Shown: positions 4,343-5,167 of the stretch, one piece after another | Layout: every line of letters begins with the position of its first letter | Numbering within the stretch: position 1 is the first letter of the stretch | NCBI GenBank assembly: GCA_035648735.1 | Contig: DASRKX010000031.1 | Location: 1-5,167, forward strand | Direction: 5' to 3' | Source: REEB95 sp035648735 | Lineage (GTDB): Bacteria; Pseudomonadota; Alphaproteobacteria; ATCC43930; CGMCC-115725 | Length of the DNA stretch: 5,167 bases | Made by a program: the position numbers and the translations under genes | The notes under the pieces: model-generated | What the model saw: only the letters and a program-made list of their open reading frames with translations | Databases searched by the model: none | Told to the model about the DNA's origin: nothing

Positions 4343-5167
4343 TGTTCGCTTCCTTCCCGCCCCGCCGGCTGATGCTGCTGGCCACCGCCATGGCGCTGTC
4401 CCTGGTGACGGCGTTGGTCATCCGCGCCTGGGTCGACAATGCCCGCCGCGCCGCCGCGGCGCCGGTCGTGCAGGCCGAGACGGTCGCGCCGCCGAAGATG
4501 GTCATGGTCGCGGCCAAGTCGCTGCCCGCCGGCCATTTCATCAAGGCCGAGGATCTCGCCTGGCAGAGCTGGCCCGACCAAAACACGCCGCCCGCCTACA
4601 TGGTGCAAGGCGCCGTCGCCCCCGACGTGATCGTCGGCTCGGTGGTGCGCAACGGCATCGCCCAAGGCGAGCCGATCACCGACGTCCGCATCGTCAAGAA
4701 GGGCGACCGCGGCTTTCTTGCCGCCGTGCTGGCGCCGGGCTTCCGCGCCATCACCGTGCAGCTTCAGGCGAACGCCGGGCTTTCCGGCCTGGTGATCCCG
4801 GGCGACCGCGTCGATTTGATCCTGACCATGACCCTGCCGGCCGCCGGCAAGGATGCGGTCGAGCGCCGGGTTTCCGAGACCGCGCTGCAGGACATCCGCG
4901 TCATCGCGGTCGACCAGCGGCTCGACGATCAGGCGACCGATGCGCCGACGGCGAAGACCACCACGCTCGAAGTGACGCCGAAGCAGGCCGAGATCGTCAC
5001 GCTGCTGACCGACATGGGCAAGCTGTCGATGACGCTGCGCAGCGTCGGCAGCGCCGAGAACGACGCGCTGGCGCACGAGCCGAGCATCACCTGGGACAAC
5101 GAGGCGACCGACCTGCCCTTCCTCAAGCATAGGCAGACCGCCGCCACCGGCAATCCGGGCGGCAACG
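4342..5167 (+). CDS. cpaB: Flp pilus assembly protein CpaB/RcpC (3' end outside window)
   Basis: The first 275 residues are present and the gene runs off the right edge. A short N-terminal stretch is followed by one membrane segment (about 10-29, LMLLATAMALSLVTALVIRA), leaving the rest in the periplasm. Residues about 52-116 form a SAF domain: VMVAAKSLPAGHFIKAEDLA, then GSVVRNGIAQGEPITDVRI. The CpaB/RcpC domain follows, with RAITVQLQANAGLSGLVIPG and GDRVDLILT as its most characteristic segments, and ends with LEVTPKQAEIVTLLTDMGKL. CpaB/RcpC is thought to work with the outer-membrane secretin CpaC/RcpA, possibly binding peptidoglycan through the SAF domain. The visible length already approaches the usual full length (roughly 260-320). 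The ATG at 4342 is chosen because the membrane anchor starts directly after it; GAGAGGA (4324-4330) lies 11 bases upstream, slightly far. It is transcribed with tadD, and cpaC would be expected next. Confidence 0.92.
   Translation, partial: MFASFPPRRLMLLATAMALSLVTALVIRAWVDNARRAAAAPVVQAETVAPPKMVMVAAKSLPAGHFIKAEDLAWQSWPDQNTPPAYMVQGAVAPDVIVGSVVRNGIAQGEPITDVRIVKKGDRGFLAAVLAPGFRAITVQLQANAGLSGLVIPGDRVDLILTMTLPAAGKDAVERRVSETALQDIRVIAVDQRLDDQATDAPTAKTTTLEVTPKQAEIVTLLTDMGKLSMTLRSVGSAENDALAHEPSITWDNEATDLPFLKHRQTAATGNPGGN

Noticed and set aside
4246..5130. 294-codon leftward frame antisense to cpaB
   Set aside because: It is full of Arg/Gly/His runs typical of shadows, whereas the + strand encodes unmistakable SAF and CpaB segments.
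1..5167. CRISPR arrays, tRNA or rRNA genes, insertion sequences, attachment sites
   Set aside because: No regularly spaced repeats, no cloverleaf-like sequence, no transposase fragments and no long terminal repeats were seen on either strand.

Overview
The window reads as chromosomal DNA of a GC-rich alphaproteobacterium. The grounds are strong G/C preference at third codon positions in the right two thirds, alphaproteobacterial-style Flp/Tad pilus genes, and a GmhA-type sugar phosphate isomerase. Genus cannot be read from the sequence. I did not find an obviously new biological system. The right end is a recognisable Tad (tight adherence) pilus locus, and the left end is a patchy, gene-poor stretch with an orphan gene and a decayed gene.

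Left part (1-1445). At the left edge a leftward gene enters the window with only its first 23 codons visible, and these look like a twin-arginine signal peptide. Behind it lies a plausible leftward promoter whose -35 box is embedded in a perfect inverted repeat. From about 267 to 545 there are recognisable pieces of an NTF2/SnoaL-like protein on the + strand, split over two frames with stops, so I call a pseudogene. A 135-codon gene of unknown function follows (723-1130), with a good ribosome binding site that selects its second ATG. Then come 315 bases with no convincing gene.

Middle (1446-2719). A complete gmhA-like SIS-domain isomerase (191 aa) runs rightward. It meets, only two bases away, a leftward lipoprotein gene (231 aa) carrying an HEMRH zinc-metallopeptidase-like motif.

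Right part (2802-5167). A 55-codon flp pilin gene lies on the minus strand. Diverging from it are a tadD-like TPR lipoprotein gene and a cpaB/rcpC gene that runs off the window. An AT-rich divergent intergenic region (2970-3228) separates flp from tadD and contains a perfect 7+2+7 palindrome (GTCTAAA-AC-TTTAGAC) that could be a shared operator. In this locus Flp would be the pilus subunit, CpaB/RcpC a periplasmic partner of the outer-membrane secretin, and TadD a lipoprotein that supports secretin assembly. The remaining tad genes (secretin, ATPases, platform proteins, prepilin peptidase) are presumably beyond the right edge or elsewhere.
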